This document shows positions 21,511-30,462 of a stretch of 43,718 nucleotides of DNA, one piece after another. A program made the translations under genes and the position numbers. The stretch is from Kiritimatiellia bacterium (GTDB lineage Bacteria > Verrucomicrobiota > Kiritimatiellia > CAIQIC01 > Lenti-01). The stretch covers positions 1-43,718 of the forward strand of contig JAFXQI010000007.1 of assembly GCA_017527155.1 (NCBI GenBank), written 5' to 3'. Each line of letters starts with the position of its first letter. Within the stretch, counting starts at the first letter, position 1. The notes under the pieces are model-generated. The model was not told the origin of the DNA, made no database searches, and worked only from the letters and a program-made list of their open reading frames with translations.

Positions 21511-22338
21511 ATGAAGACGTCGGCGGACAGTGGCAGGATGACGGATAAGGGGCCGGGCAGGACGGACTGGCACGTGCACATCGGTGCGTTCGCCGATGCC
21601 TACTACCGGGCGGAAGACGTGTTCGGCGCATTGCGGGCGGCAGGGACGACGGAGGTGTGGTTCTCTTCCACGACATCCGGGTTCGGGTTGCAAATCGGGG
21701 GGGAACCGGCGGGCGCGGGTGCCGTTTACCGGTACATCCGGGGGGAGATGCACGATGCGCTGGCGGCGGCGGAAAAGACGGGGATGAAGGCCCATGCCCT
21801 GTATTGGGTGATGCCGGAGGTGCATTGCGCCCCCGACGCGCCCGTCCGCCTCGCACGGGCCATGGAGGAACTGCCCTACGAGGGGTTCAAGCTCCATCCG
21901 AGCGGCAATGCCTGGGATTGGGACGATCCGGCGGTCGAGCGGCTGGCCGAGGAGGTGTTCGCGTTCGCCGGGGAACGCAGGATGCGGGTGGTGGTCCATT
22001 GCGGCCCGGACCCCTCCGAGCGGCCGGCGGTGTTCGAGCGGTTCGTGGCACGTCATCCCGGCGCGACGGTCCAGCTCGCGCATTGCCGTCCGCTGAAAGA
22101 GACGTGCCAGATGCTGAGGAAACATCCCAACACGGTCTGCGACACGGCATTTGCGGCCAAGGCGACGCAGGTGGCCATCCGCGCGTTCGGGTTGGGGAAC
22201 AGGATGGTGCACGGTACGGACTTTCCGGCGACGCATTGGTACGCGAACCACGAAAACCCTCCGACGGGGACGGTGCCGGCGATGGATTTGGCGGAATTCG
22301 CGTTGCGGACGGGCGGCGGCGGATGGGAGGAAGAATGA
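21511..22338 (+). CDS. Amidohydrolase-2-like metal-dependent hydrolase
   Basis: ATG 21511 (GGAGAGG upstream) gives 275 residues. The TIM-barrel metal motifs are visible in order: DWHVHIG (HxH at 21/23), YEGFKLHPSG, MRVVVHCGP, VQLAHCRPL and MVHGTDFPATHWY. This pattern fits the amidohydrolase-2 superfamily, which hydrolyses or decarboxylates small cyclic or carboxylated compounds; the substrate cannot be inferred. The stop overlaps the start of the glycosyltransferase gene by ATGA, so the two are coupled, which suggests a role in modifying or salvaging a glycan component. Cytoplasmic, no signal peptide. Confidence 0.78.
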   Translation: MKTSADSGRMTDKGPGRTDWHVHIGAFADAYYRAEDVFGALRAAGTTEVWFSSTTSGFGLQIGGEPAGAGAVYRYIRGEMHDALAAAEKTGMKAHALYWVMPEVHCAPDAPVRLARAMEELPYEGFKLHPSGNAWDWDDPAVERLAEEVFAFAGERRMRVVVHCGPDPSERPAVFERFVARHPGATVQLAHCRPLKETCQMLRKHPNTVCDTAFAAKATQVAIRAFGLGNRMVHGTDFPATHWYANHENPPTGTVPAMDLAEFALRTGGGGWEEE

Positions 22339-23399
22339 GGAGAGTGGCCTATTTCCCGCACGACCGGCCGGGGGACGCGCTGGTGGACGTCGGGCAGTTG
22401 CCGACATTGCGGCGGATTTACGGACCGTGCGAAATCGTCGCGTTCTGCACGGAGGCGAACCGGGAGCTGTTCGGGTGTCTGGCGTGGTGCGACGCGGTGG
22501 AGGTTTACGAGCCGGGGCGGGATTGGACGGAGGAAGAACGTTTGGCGTTCGGGAGGTTCGAAGCCGTGTTCAACACGCGGCACGACGCCGACGCGTTCCG
22601 GCGGGTTTGCGCGCTGGAGTCGAAGGCCCGCTACGGGTACGAGACGAGCGAGGTGTCGGGCAATGCGTGCCGGGATGGCTACACGGCGCATCTGCCGCTG
22701 TCGATGTGGGACGACGAGGACCTGCGCTGGAAGACGGGCGTGTGCGAGCAGGGGGCGGCGCTGGTGCGGTTGGTGGAGCCGGGGTTTCATATCGATTTTC
22801 CGCGTCTGGGAGAGGGGAATTTCCGGGTGGACAGGCCGGAGGAGTGGTCGGGGGCGTGGCGGCAGCCGGGAAAAACGGTGTTGATTTTGCCGGGGGCCGG
22901 CTCGGAAGGGAAGCGATGGCCGATGGAGCGGTTCCTGGAGCTGGCCCGGGAAGTGCGGGCGCAGGGCTTGGAGGCGGTGTTCCAGGTCGGGCCGTGCGAG
23001 CGATCGTTGGGTCGAGAGGCGGCGGCGGCGGGATTCGAGGTCGCCGACACGCCGAGTTGGGGGCGGATGGCCGCGATGATGCGGCGGGCCCGGTGCGTGG
23101 TCGGGAACGACACGGGGCCGATGCACTTGGCGGCGATGCTGGGGTGTCCGACGTTGACGCTGTATTTCCACGGGCACGAGGGAACGTGGTTCCCCTACGG
23201 GGAAGACGGGCGGGCGGTCCACATCGCCTTGAGCCCCAGGTGTTCGAGGACCCGTTGCCTGGAAAACTGTCCGGAGGCGGCAGCATGCGGGAGGGCCATC
23301 GCGTACGAAACGGTGGCGACGGTGTGGAAGACGATGTGGGGAGGGAAAGAAGCAATCGAAAACAAACAAAAGGAGATAATCCATGCTGACGAGAGATGA
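22335..23399 (+). CDS. Glycosyltransferase family 9 (heptosyltransferase-like)
   Basis: ATG 22335 gives 354 residues. The C-terminal half has the GT9 pattern: VLILPGAGSEGKRWPMERFLELA near residue 180-205, then VFQVGPCERSL, WGRMAAMMRRARCVVGNDTGPMHLAAMLGCPTLTLYF. GT9 enzymes add heptose or related sugars to LPS core from ADP-sugars at the inner membrane. The first 150 residues are more divergent than usual, so the exact acceptor is open. A cysteine cluster near the end (RCSRTRCLENCPEAAAC) resembles the CP-x-C tail of some heptosyltransferase homologues. The 3' end overlaps the next gene by 17 bp. Confidence 0.83.
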   Translation: MRRVAYFPHDRPGDALVDVGQLPTLRRIYGPCEIVAFCTEANRELFGCLAWCDAVEVYEPGRDWTEEERLAFGRFEAVFNTRHDADAFRRVCALESKARYGYETSEVSGNACRDGYTAHLPLSMWDDEDLRWKTGVCEQGAALVRLVEPGFHIDFPRLGEGNFRVDRPEEWSGAWRQPGKTVLILPGAGSEGKRWPMERFLELAREVRAQGLEAVFQVGPCERSLGREAAAAGFEVADTPSWGRMAAMMRRARCVVGNDTGPMHLAAMLGCPTLTLYFHGHEGTWFPYGEDGRAVHIALSPRCSRTRCLENCPEAAACGRAIAYETVATVWKTMWGGKEAIENKQKEIIHADER

Positions 23400-23760
23400 A
23401 AAAGAACTGCTGGAAGCCATGAAGGAGCAGATGGACGACGAGCAGAAAGAGGCCTTGAGCGAAATGCCCGAGGAGGAGCTCAAGGAGTTTCTGCGAGAGG
23501 CGAAGAAAGAAATGGAGAAGGAAATGCGCCGCCAGGGCGTCTCCCCGGAGGCGGAAGGGTGCATGGGGAAAATCCGTGATCTGCGGGATTGTCCATGGGG
23601 AGAAGTGATCCGTGACAGTGGAAAGTACAATTTTGGAAACCCCCTTCCTGCACTTATCCTCAAGATACTGCTGAAAATAGGATCCACCAAGGTTGGGTGC
23701 GGCTTCATGATTGTCGTCGCCATCGTGATCGCGATTGCCATTGCGGTGGGCAATTCATGA
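23383..23760 (+). CDS. Small charged protein with C-terminal membrane anchor
   Basis: ATG 23383 (AAGGAGATAATCC just upstream) gives 125 residues, overlapping the glycosyltransferase gene. Residues 3-50 are a highly charged helix (EKELLEAMKEQMDDEQKEAL, then EELKEFLREAKKEMEKEM), probably a coiled coil. Residues about 105-121 are a single hydrophobic segment (GFMIVVAIVIAIAIAV), so it is a tail-anchored membrane protein facing the cytoplasm. I do not recognise a family. Its tight coupling suggests it recruits or organises the glycosyltransferase at the membrane; this is inference. Confidence 0.7.
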   Translation: MLTRDEKELLEAMKEQMDDEQKEALSEMPEEELKEFLREAKKEMEKEMRRQGVSPEAEGCMGKIRDLRDCPWGEVIRDSGKYNFGNPLPALILKILLKIGSTKVGCGFMIVVAIVIAIAIAVGNS

Positions 23761-23770
23761 TTTGGCCTCT

Positions 23771-23911
23771 CAGAAGTTTTCCATCCACAAGGTCGCGCGG
23801 GAGCGCGACCCTCCCGTGCGCTCTCCACGGGGAGGGACGCGCTTCTGCGCGTCCGCGAAAGAAAAGGTGAAGACACAATGGACGGCGGCCACGCTGTTTC
23901 CGAAACCGCTC
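23771..23911 (-). repeat. Dispersed repeat A, copy 4 (reverse orientation)
   Basis: GGTCGCGCGGGAGCGCGACC and GGAGGGACGCGCTTCTGCGC form the core, ending at AAACCGCTC (23903-23911), the element's terminal inverted repeat. Flanks match copy 1 (GGAAACAGCGTGG on the reverse strand). Confidence 0.8.
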
Positions 23912-23950
23912 TCGTACAGCGCAAAGCTTGTTCTTTCGCGTGTTTCCGGG

Positions 23951-24063
23951 GTAGGGCGGCGAGTCCCTTCGCCGCCGTGTGCCGGTCAGGCGCATGGGAA
24001 GATTCCCATTTGCCTTCGTGCCGCGTCCCTTTCGCACGGCGGGCAGGGGACTGCCCGCCCTAC
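23951..24063 (+). repeat. Dispersed double-hairpin repeat B, copy 3
   Basis: GTAGGGCGGCGAGTCCCTTC at the left and GCAGGGGACTGCCCGCCCTA at the right; 65 bp between. It starts 39 bp after repeat A copy 4. Together they fill most of 23761-24202, where there is no supported gene. Confidence 0.75.
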
Positions 24064-24202
24064 CCGCCCGGGCCCGGCAAACACGAATGTTTTGACTTTG
24101 CGCGGTACTGGAATGGCTTTCCGCAAGCAACCAAAACCCTTGCTTCGGGGGCTCGCCCCGATATAGTTGCCAAGTCGGCTCATGACAGAAAGGAAGGAAA
24201 CG

Positions 24203-24952
24203 ATGGATACCATGCTTGATTTTTCGGCCAGCGAGGAAAACAAGGCGAAGAACGAGGTGTACGTGGCGCAGCGGTCGATCCCGATCGAACGGGACGGGAG
24301 CGCGGTTGCGCTGTACTGGGGCGTCGGGGTGGCCGGGGTGGCGGCACTGGCGTACCTGCTGGCCACGAGGCCGCTGGATGCGGGGCTGTTGCCCAACCTG
24401 CTCGCGGGGCTGGGGGCGCTGGTGCCCTTCGCGCTGCTGTTCTGGCGGAAGAAGGCGACGGCGAGCCACTTCCAGGGGCTGATGCAGAAGATCAACGGGC
24501 TGGCGTCCGAAATCGACAACTACATCGACCAGCAGATCGACATCCTGAAGAACGTGGCGCCGCTGGTCGAGAAGTCAATCGACCTGGACAAGGACGTGAT
24601 GAAGAGCGTTGCGGCCTTCCGCGGCGGGGTGGACATCACCAACGAGAACCGCAACGCGGTCGCGAGCCAGGTTTCGGCGACATACCGGGCGCTGGTGCCG
24701 CACATGGAGGCGTATCCGGAGCTGAAGGCGCACGCGGTCATCGCCGAGGCCATGCAGAAGGCGGAACACCTGCGCAAGGAAATCACGGCGGCCCGGACGC
24801 TCTACAACGACCGGGTGACGCAGTGGAACCGGGAGGTGTTCGAGTGGCCGATCAAGCGGATGGTCGCGGCGGAGGAGGGGTACCGGACGCTGGTGCCCTT
24901 CGCGATCGACGCGGGGCGCAAGGAGGGGGCGCACCAGGTGTTCTTCCAGTGA
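24203..24952 (+). CDS. lemA: LemA family protein
   Basis: ATG 24203 was chosen for the AGGAAGG at 24191-24197; ATG 24182 is possible. 249 residues. Two hydrophobic segments (about 38-56 and 64-81) lie near the N-terminus, then a long helical domain typical of LemA: MQKINGLASEIDNYIDQQID, LKNVAPLVEK, VSATYRALVPHMEAYPELKA, and the signature ITAARTLYNDRVTQWNREVFEWPIKRMV near 200-225. LemA proteins are membrane-anchored with a helical bundle and often sit beside large membrane proteins, as here with the gene at 25032. The two-segment N-terminus is longer than the usual single anchor. Confidence 0.88.
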   Translation: MDTMLDFSASEENKAKNEVYVAQRSIPIERDGSAVALYWGVGVAGVAALAYLLATRPLDAGLLPNLLAGLGALVPFALLFWRKKATASHFQGLMQKINGLASEIDNYIDQQIDILKNVAPLVEKSIDLDKDVMKSVAAFRGGVDITNENRNAVASQVSATYRALVPHMEAYPELKAHAVIAEAMQKAEHLRKEITAARTLYNDRVTQWNREVFEWPIKRMVAAEEGYRTLVPFAIDAGRKEGAHQVFFQ

Positions 24953-25031
24953 GGGGGAGGAGGGACTGGTTGGGGTTTTAGATTTCTAGGTTTCTAGGTA
25001 TCTAGAGACCCAGGGCGGGCGGCGCGTGACC

Positions 25032-26825
25032 ATGGTGGAAGACGTCTTTGAGCCTTTGGCGGAGTACCGGGAGCGGTTCCGGGAGGCGTTCGACAAGAAC
25101 GCGAAGGAGATGTTCGAGCGGCTGCTGGCCGAGTCGGGCGTGGACGCGGAGGCCAATGCGGCCACCATGCGGGAGCTCGCCAAGCTGGAGAAGGAGAAGA
25201 GGGGGATTGAAAAACAGCTCTCCCGGTGCCGGTGGCTGGCGGGTGCGTTGTGGGGAGGGGTTGCGGTCGCGGTCGTGCTTGCGGTAGTGCAGTTCGCCGC
25301 GGTACGGGACGGGCGCGGGGGGGATTGGGTCGCGCTGATTCCGCTTTGGCTTGCGCTGGCCGCCGGGGCCGCATGGGTGGCGCTGGGGCGGGTGCATCCG
25401 AGGATGCGCGGGCTCAAGGCCGGCATCGGGGAGCTGGCGTCGCGGTGCCAGGCCAAGCGCGACGAGGGGTGGCAGCAGATGGCGCCGCTCAACGCGCTGT
25501 TCGACTGGGATGTCGTGGCGCAGCTCACGGAGCGGACCGTGCCGCGCATCGCCATGGACCGGCGCTTCACCCGGGGGCGGCTGAGGGAGCTGCGGGAATG
25601 CTTCGGGTGGGACGACGGGTTCCACGAGGACAAATCCATCGTCAACGCGCAGAGCGGGGAGATCAACGGGAATCCGTTCGTCCTGGCCACCACGCTCGAA
25701 CGGACCGACGGCACGAAGACGTACCGGGGGCATCTGGACATCTCCTGGAGGGAATACGTCACCGGCAACAACGGCAACGGCCGCTGGGAGACCAAGCACG
25801 AGCGGCTCCACGCGTCCGTCACGAAGTTCTGCCCCGTCTACAGCGACCACCATTACCTGATCTACGGGTGCGAGGCGGCGCCGGGGCTCTCGTTCTCGCG
25901 CAAGCCCCGCCGCCTCTCGGGCATGGAGGACAACGCCGCCACCCGGTTCTTCAAGAAGCAGTCCCTCAGGCGGCTGGAGCGCAAGGCCGCGAAGCTGGGG
26001 GCGGGCGACTTCACGGTGATGGCGAACGAGGAGTTCGACATCCTCTTCCACGCCATCGACCGGGACGACGAGCACCAGTTCCGGCTGCTCTTCACGCCGC
26101 TGGCCCAGCAGCAGATGGTGGCGCTGCTGAAGGACAAGGAAGTGGGGTTCGGGGACGACTTCGCGTTCCGCAAGAAGCGCAAGATCAACATCGTGACGGC
26201 CACGCACCTGGACAAGGCCAACCTCGACACCGACCCGGCGGGATATGCCCATTACGACCTGAAAATGGTGAGGCTGCGCTTCCTGACGTTCGCCAACGGC
26301 TACTTCAAGGCGTTCTATTTCGCGATGGCGCCGCTGCTGACCATTCCGCTCTACCAGCAGACGCGCACCCACGAAGACTTCTGGAAGACGCCGGAGGACC
26401 GGCGGCCGAACTTCTGGGAATTCGAGGCGCTGGCCAATTACGAGGGCGAGAAGCTGTTCCGGCATCCGGACGCCGCGACGCGCAGCATCCTGCGGGCGGG
26501 CACGGTCACGCCCGGCGGAAAGGACAACGAGTGCACGGTCGACATCACGGCGTACGGCTACGAGGGGATTCCCCATGTCACGCACGTCAAAGTGCGCGGC
26601 CGGGACGGGCACGACCACGACGTCCCCGTCGAATGGATCGAATACGTTCCCGTCGAGCGGACCGTCCCCATGGCCGTGACCGAGCGGACGGATTTGACGC
26701 TGCCCGGCTTCCGCGTGCTCGTGGAAGAGAACGAGGCCCTGCGGGAGGCGGTTTTCCGGTCCGGGTTTTCGTCCCCCGACCGGCATTTCCGGCGGAACCT
26801 CATCGCGTTCGTGGGAGACGCGTGA
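25032..26825 (+). CDS. Large membrane protein, LemA partner (DUF3137/MAG1210-like)
   Basis: ATG 25032 (GTG 25026 also possible) gives 597 residues. Residues 40-65 are a charged helix; residues about 68-92 and 98-117 are two membrane segments. The large remaining part is soluble: RTVPRIAMDRRFTRGRLREL, TTLERTDGTKTYRGHLDISW, DFTVMANEEFDILFHAIDRD and HQFRLLFTPLAQQQMVALLK, then FLTFANGYFKAFYFAMAPLLTIPLYQQ. From memory this last region resembles LemA-adjacent proteins of mollicutes and DUF3137 proteins, which are thought to work with LemA at the membrane. Function unknown. It starts 79 bp after lemA. Confidence 0.72.
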   Translation: MVEDVFEPLAEYRERFREAFDKNAKEMFERLLAESGVDAEANAATMRELAKLEKEKRGIEKQLSRCRWLAGALWGGVAVAVVLAVVQFAAVRDGRGGDWVALIPLWLALAAGAAWVALGRVHPRMRGLKAGIGELASRCQAKRDEGWQQMAPLNALFDWDVVAQLTERTVPRIAMDRRFTRGRLRELRECFGWDDGFHEDKSIVNAQSGEINGNPFVLATTLERTDGTKTYRGHLDISWREYVTGNNGNGRWETKHERLHASVTKFCPVYSDHHYLIYGCEAAPGLSFSRKPRRLSGMEDNAATRFFKKQSLRRLERKAAKLGAGDFTVMANEEFDILFHAIDRDDEHQFRLLFTPLAQQQMVALLKDKEVGFGDDFAFRKKRKINIVTATHLDKANLDTDPAGYAHYDLKMVRLRFLTFANGYFKAFYFAMAPLLTIPLYQQTRTHEDFWKTPEDRRPNFWEFEALANYEGEKLFRHPDAATRSILRAGTVTPGGKDNECTVDITAYGYEGIPHVTHVKVRGRDGHDHDVPVEWIEYVPVERTVPMAVTERTDLTLPGFRVLVEENEALREAVFRSGFSSPDRHFRRNLIAFVGDA

Positions 26826-26880
26826 CGCGGCGGGGCGGGCCCCGCGGCGCGGGCGGGGAGGCGGGGGAGGCCGGGAAGCG

Positions 26881-26899
26881 GGCGGGCTGACAGCCCGCC
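26881..26899. terminator. Hairpin between converging genes
   Basis: GGCGGGCT-GAC-AGCCCGCC, an 8-bp perfect stem with a 3-nt loop; another GC stem lies at about 26828-26848. Together they separate the LemA partner gene from the minus-strand cluster. No T run. Confidence 0.5.
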
Positions 26900-26970
26900 G
26901 TCAGGAGCGGCGGGGGAGGCGGCACGGGGGGGGAAAAATGGCGCGGGCGGGAGGGCGCAGCGGGAACGCG

Positions 26971-27417
26971 TCAGGGGGGGAGGGCGGAGCGTTCGGAGGG
27001 GGTGAGGAGGCCGGAGGAGAGTTGGGCGTCGAGGTAGGCGGAGAGGGAGGAGCGGGTGCGGGAGATGAAGGCGGCGCTTTCTTCGGGGGTGCAGAGGCCT
27101 TTGGCGGCGCGTTGGCGGGAGCGGGCGATGGCTTTTTCGGCGGCGGTGACGGCGCGTTGGATGGGGGGGGGAAGGAGCGGGTGGCCGAAGTCGGCGGCCA
27201 GGCGGCGGCGTTCGGTTTCGGGGAATATGGCGAGGGGCAGGGTCATGGTCTCCAGTGCGTTGGAGAGGGTCACGGTACGGGCGTCGAGGGCGACGACTTG
27301 GCCCGGGATCCGGTTCCCGGCATGGTTGGTGTAGCCGGGTTGCTGGGCGAGGGCCAGGTGGGGGAGGGCCAACAGGATGGCCAGGCCCCCTACCCTGCTG
27401 CGGGCGGAGCGGGGCAT
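26971..27417 (-). CDS. Small secreted protein (NHAGNRIPGQV family)
   Basis: ATG 27417 gives 148 residues with a clear signal peptide (MPRSARSRVGGLAILLALPHL, ending ALAQ). Residues about 29-70 read YTNHAGNRIPGQVVALDART, VTLSNALETMTLPLAIFPET, ERRRLAADFG. I recall this small beta-rich motif from many secreted proteins of Kiritimatiellota/Lentisphaerota, with no known function. The rest is helical (PPPIQRAVTAAEKAIARSRQ, SAYLDAQL). It starts 1 bp after the TGA of the LRR gene, so the two are coupled, and it is the last gene of the surface-protein cluster. Confidence 0.7.
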   Translation of the reverse strand: MPRSARSRVGGLAILLALPHLALAQQPGYTNHAGNRIPGQVVALDARTVTLSNALETMTLPLAIFPETERRRLAADFGHPLLPPPIQRAVTAAEKAIARSRQRAAKGLCTPEESAAFISRTRSSLSAYLDAQLSSGLLTPSERSALPP

Positions 27418-27418
27418 G

Positions 27419-30400
27419 TCAGTCTTCGAGTTTGAGGAGGAAGAATGCGGCGGTGCCGGGGGTCGCGACGGTGTAGGTGAGGCGGGGGGCGTCCTGGGCG
27501 GGGGCGGCGAGGATGGTGGCGGGGGTGGTGGCGGCGGGGAGGGCGGCGGCGGCGGGGGCGGCATAAAGGGCGGCGGCGATGCGGGCGGCGGGGAGGGAGA
27601 CGGGGGTGCCGCCGGAGGTGGCTTCGAGGGTGAGGTCCCAGGCGCCGGGGGTGTCGGCGGAGGGGGCGAAGGCGGTGATGCGGATGGTCCAGGCGCTGAC
27701 GGGGTCGCCGTACCATTGGATGGGGACGGTTTGCCATTGGGCGGTTTGGTGGTCCCAGCCGCTGGCGGCGACGGGGGCGTGGATGGTGCAGGTTCCGGGA
27801 TCGAGGCCGACGGAGGCGGGGGCGTCGGGGGCGGGGCCGGCAAAGGTGACGTCGGTCAGGGCGGGGCAGAAGGCGAAGGCGTCGGCGGCGATGGCCTGGA
27901 TGCTCGCGGGGAGGGCGAGTTCGGTCAGGCCGGTCTGGTAGGCGAAGGCGCCGCCGCCGATGGCGGTGACGGGTTTGCCGGCGATGGTGGAGGGGATGAT
28001 GACGAGGCCTTCGGCGGTGGCTTGGGTGCCGGTGAGGGTGACGGTGCCGTCGGGGTTTTCGTCGTAGGTCCAGAAGGTTTCGAAGTGGGACGCGGGTTCG
28101 ACGGTGTAGCCGTCGATTAGGGCGGGGAGGGTGCCCCAGCCGGATGCGTCGTAGGGGGCGTAGACGGTGCAGGTTTCGGGGTCGGCGCCCATGTCGGCAA
28201 GCCAGGCGGGCGGGGTTGGAGTGGCGATGTACACGGCAGTCAGGTTGGTGCACCCGGCGAGGGCACCGACGGCGTAGGTGATGTTGGAGGTCAGGAGGAT
28301 GGAACCGATGGAGGTGCCGGAGAAGGCCTCCACGCCAATCTCCCGGATGTTGGGATGGAGCCAGACGGCGGTGAGGTTGGTTTGGCCGGCGAAGGCAAAG
28401 GGGGCGACGGCGGTGACGGGTTGTCCGGCAATTTCGCCGGGGAGGATGGCGGTTCCTTGGAGGGGGCCGGCGCCGGGGGCGAGGCCGGTGATGGCGAGGG
28501 TGCCGTCGCCGAGGTCTTCGGTGGCCCACCAGGTTTCGGGATGGGTGCAGAATTCGAGGCGGCAGCCTTGCCAGGTAGAGGGATCGGGGGCGAGGTCGGC
28601 GCCGGGCCAGTCGGTGGCGGGGAGGCGGGCGTAGACGACGCAGGTGTCGGGATCGAGGCCGATGGAGTCGCCGGCGACGGCGGGACGGGGGCCTTCGAAG
28701 GTGACGCGGAGGAGGTCGGGGGCGGAGGCGAAGGCGTCTTGGTTGATGGCGACGATCGGGTAGCCGTCGATTTCGGCGGGGATGGTGACGGCGGCGAGGT
28801 CTTGGAGGTAGACGCCGGCGATGGCGAGGCCGCCGTCGGTTTCCTGCCAGTCGAAGATGAGTTCGAGGGGCCAGTGTTCGGTGGGGGCGCCGTGCCAGGT
28901 GCCGGGGACGACGCCCCAGCCGGATTTGTCTTCGCGGACGTAGGCGACGGCGCCGTCGGGAAGGTCGAGGGTGCCGGGGACGCCGGGGGCGTCGCCGAGG
29001 AAAGCGACGGTGTCGAGGGCGGTGCAGTCGGCGAAGGCGTTGGCGGCGATGTCGGCGACGGTGGCGGGGATGAAGACGCCGAGGAGGGTCTCGCATCCGG
29101 CGAAGGCGCCGGAGGCGATGGCGAGGACGGGCTGGCCGCCGAGGGTGTCGGGGATGTCCACGCGGCCGGTGGCGGGCCTGGCGGTGCCGGTGATGGCAAC
29201 ACCGCCTGCGACGGGGCGGACGAGCCAGAAGGATTCGGGGTAGTCGCGCCAGACAACGAGGCACTCTTCCCAGAAGCCGTCGCCGTCGTCGTCCCATCCG
29301 GTGCTGCCGGCAGGGACGGAGATGACGGTCTGGAGGCCGTCGAGGCCGAGGGGGCCTTCGACGGCGGGGGCGTCGCCGGGGAAGACGAGGGTTTCGAGGG
29401 CGGTACAGGCGGCAAAGGCACCTTCGCCGAGGGCGGTGACGGGCTTGCCGAAGACGGTTTCGGGGATTTCGAGTTCAGTTTCGCCGTCGTAGGCCATGCC
29501 GGTGAGGGTGAGGGTGCCGTCGCCGTTGTCGCGGACGGTCCAGTAGGCGTCGGAGGGGTAGTCGCGGGAATAGGCGGGGAGTCCGCCGAAGAGGGAGCCG
29601 CTTTCGGGCCATCCGGCGCGGGCGGAGTCGAAGATGACGATGGTGGTTTCGGGGTCGCCGCCGAGGTTGCCGCCGCTTGTGATTTCCGGAGCGTCGCCGA
29701 GGAATTCGATGACCTCCAGGGCGTCGCAACCGGAGAAGGCGCCGTCGGCGACGGAGCGGACGTTTTCGGAGACAACGACGGAGGTGATGGAGTTGCAGCC
29801 GGTGAAGGCATGCGGGCCGATGGCGGTGACGGGTTGGCCGCCGGATTCGGCGGGAATGATGATGGCGCCGGAGGCGGTGGCGCGGCAGGAGGTGACGACG
29901 CCGTCTTCGATGACGAGGAGGGGGGCGACGGGCTCGGTGTCGCGGACGACGGGGCACCAGGACCAGGTGTCGCCCCAGCCCTGGGCGTCGCTGCGGACGT
30001 GGACGACGGCGCCGTCGGGGAGGCCGGCGTCTTCGGTGCCGCCGGGGCGGTCGCCGTCGAAGCGGAGGTCCATGAGGTTGTCGCAGTCGGCGAAGGCGTT
30101 GTCGCCGATGGTGGCGACGGAGGCGGGGATGGTGAGTTCGGCGAGGCCGGTGCAGGCGCCGAAGGCGGCGGTGCCAATGGCGCGGAGGGTCTCGGGGAGG
30201 GTGAAGGAGGTGGCGCCGGTCCATTCGAGGAAGGCGTAGTCGCCGATTTCGGTGACGGTCGTGCCGCCGATCTGGGCGGGGACGGCGACGGCGCCGGTGG
30301 CGGGGGCGTCGGCGCCGGTGATGGCGAGGGTGCCGTCGTCGAGCGGGGCGGTGGTCCAGGCGGGGTCGGCGGCGGCGGCGTGCGCGGCGAGGGCCGCGGC

Positions 30401-30445
30401 GAGGGCGGCGGCGGAGGCGAGGCGGGCGAGGCAGGTCGTTTTCAT
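27419..30445 (-). CDS. Secreted BspA-type leucine-rich-repeat protein
   Basis: ATG 30445 gives 1008 residues with a signal peptide (MKTTCLARLASAAALAAALA, ending AAAA). The body repeats a module of about 100-110 residues: a beta segment (GDGTLAITG), then LRR_5 units such as IPAQIGGTTVTEIGDYAFLEW, FGACTGLAELTIPASVATIG and DNAFADCDNLMDLRF. Roughly eight modules can be counted by the GxPVTAIGxxAF signature. Such repeats bind host or environmental ligands at the bacterial surface. The C-terminus (about 900-1008) is an Ala/Pro-rich beta region without a sorting motif I recognise. It follows the giant gene by 17 bp. The extended upstream frame is an antisense artefact. Confidence 0.88.
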   Translation of the reverse strand: MKTTCLARLASAAALAAALAAHAAAADPAWTTAPLDDGTLAITGADAPATGAVAVPAQIGGTTVTEIGDYAFLEWTGATSFTLPETLRAIGTAAFGACTGLAELTIPASVATIGDNAFADCDNLMDLRFDGDRPGGTEDAGLPDGAVVHVRSDAQGWGDTWSWCPVVRDTEPVAPLLVIEDGVVTSCRATASGAIIIPAESGGQPVTAIGPHAFTGCNSITSVVVSENVRSVADGAFSGCDALEVIEFLGDAPEITSGGNLGGDPETTIVIFDSARAGWPESGSLFGGLPAYSRDYPSDAYWTVRDNGDGTLTLTGMAYDGETELEIPETVFGKPVTALGEGAFAACTALETLVFPGDAPAVEGPLGLDGLQTVISVPAGSTGWDDDGDGFWEECLVVWRDYPESFWLVRPVAGGVAITGTARPATGRVDIPDTLGGQPVLAIASGAFAGCETLLGVFIPATVADIAANAFADCTALDTVAFLGDAPGVPGTLDLPDGAVAYVREDKSGWGVVPGTWHGAPTEHWPLELIFDWQETDGGLAIAGVYLQDLAAVTIPAEIDGYPIVAINQDAFASAPDLLRVTFEGPRPAVAGDSIGLDPDTCVVYARLPATDWPGADLAPDPSTWQGCRLEFCTHPETWWATEDLGDGTLAITGLAPGAGPLQGTAILPGEIAGQPVTAVAPFAFAGQTNLTAVWLHPNIREIGVEAFSGTSIGSILLTSNITYAVGALAGCTNLTAVYIATPTPPAWLADMGADPETCTVYAPYDASGWGTLPALIDGYTVEPASHFETFWTYDENPDGTVTLTGTQATAEGLVIIPSTIAGKPVTAIGGGAFAYQTGLTELALPASIQAIAADAFAFCPALTDVTFAGPAPDAPASVGLDPGTCTIHAPVAASGWDHQTAQWQTVPIQWYGDPVSAWTIRITAFAPSADTPGAWDLTLEATSGGTPVSLPAARIAAALYAAPAAAALPAATTPATILAAPAQDAPRLTYTVATPGTAAFFLLKLED

Positions 30446-30462
30446 GGTTGTTCCCTTTGGTG

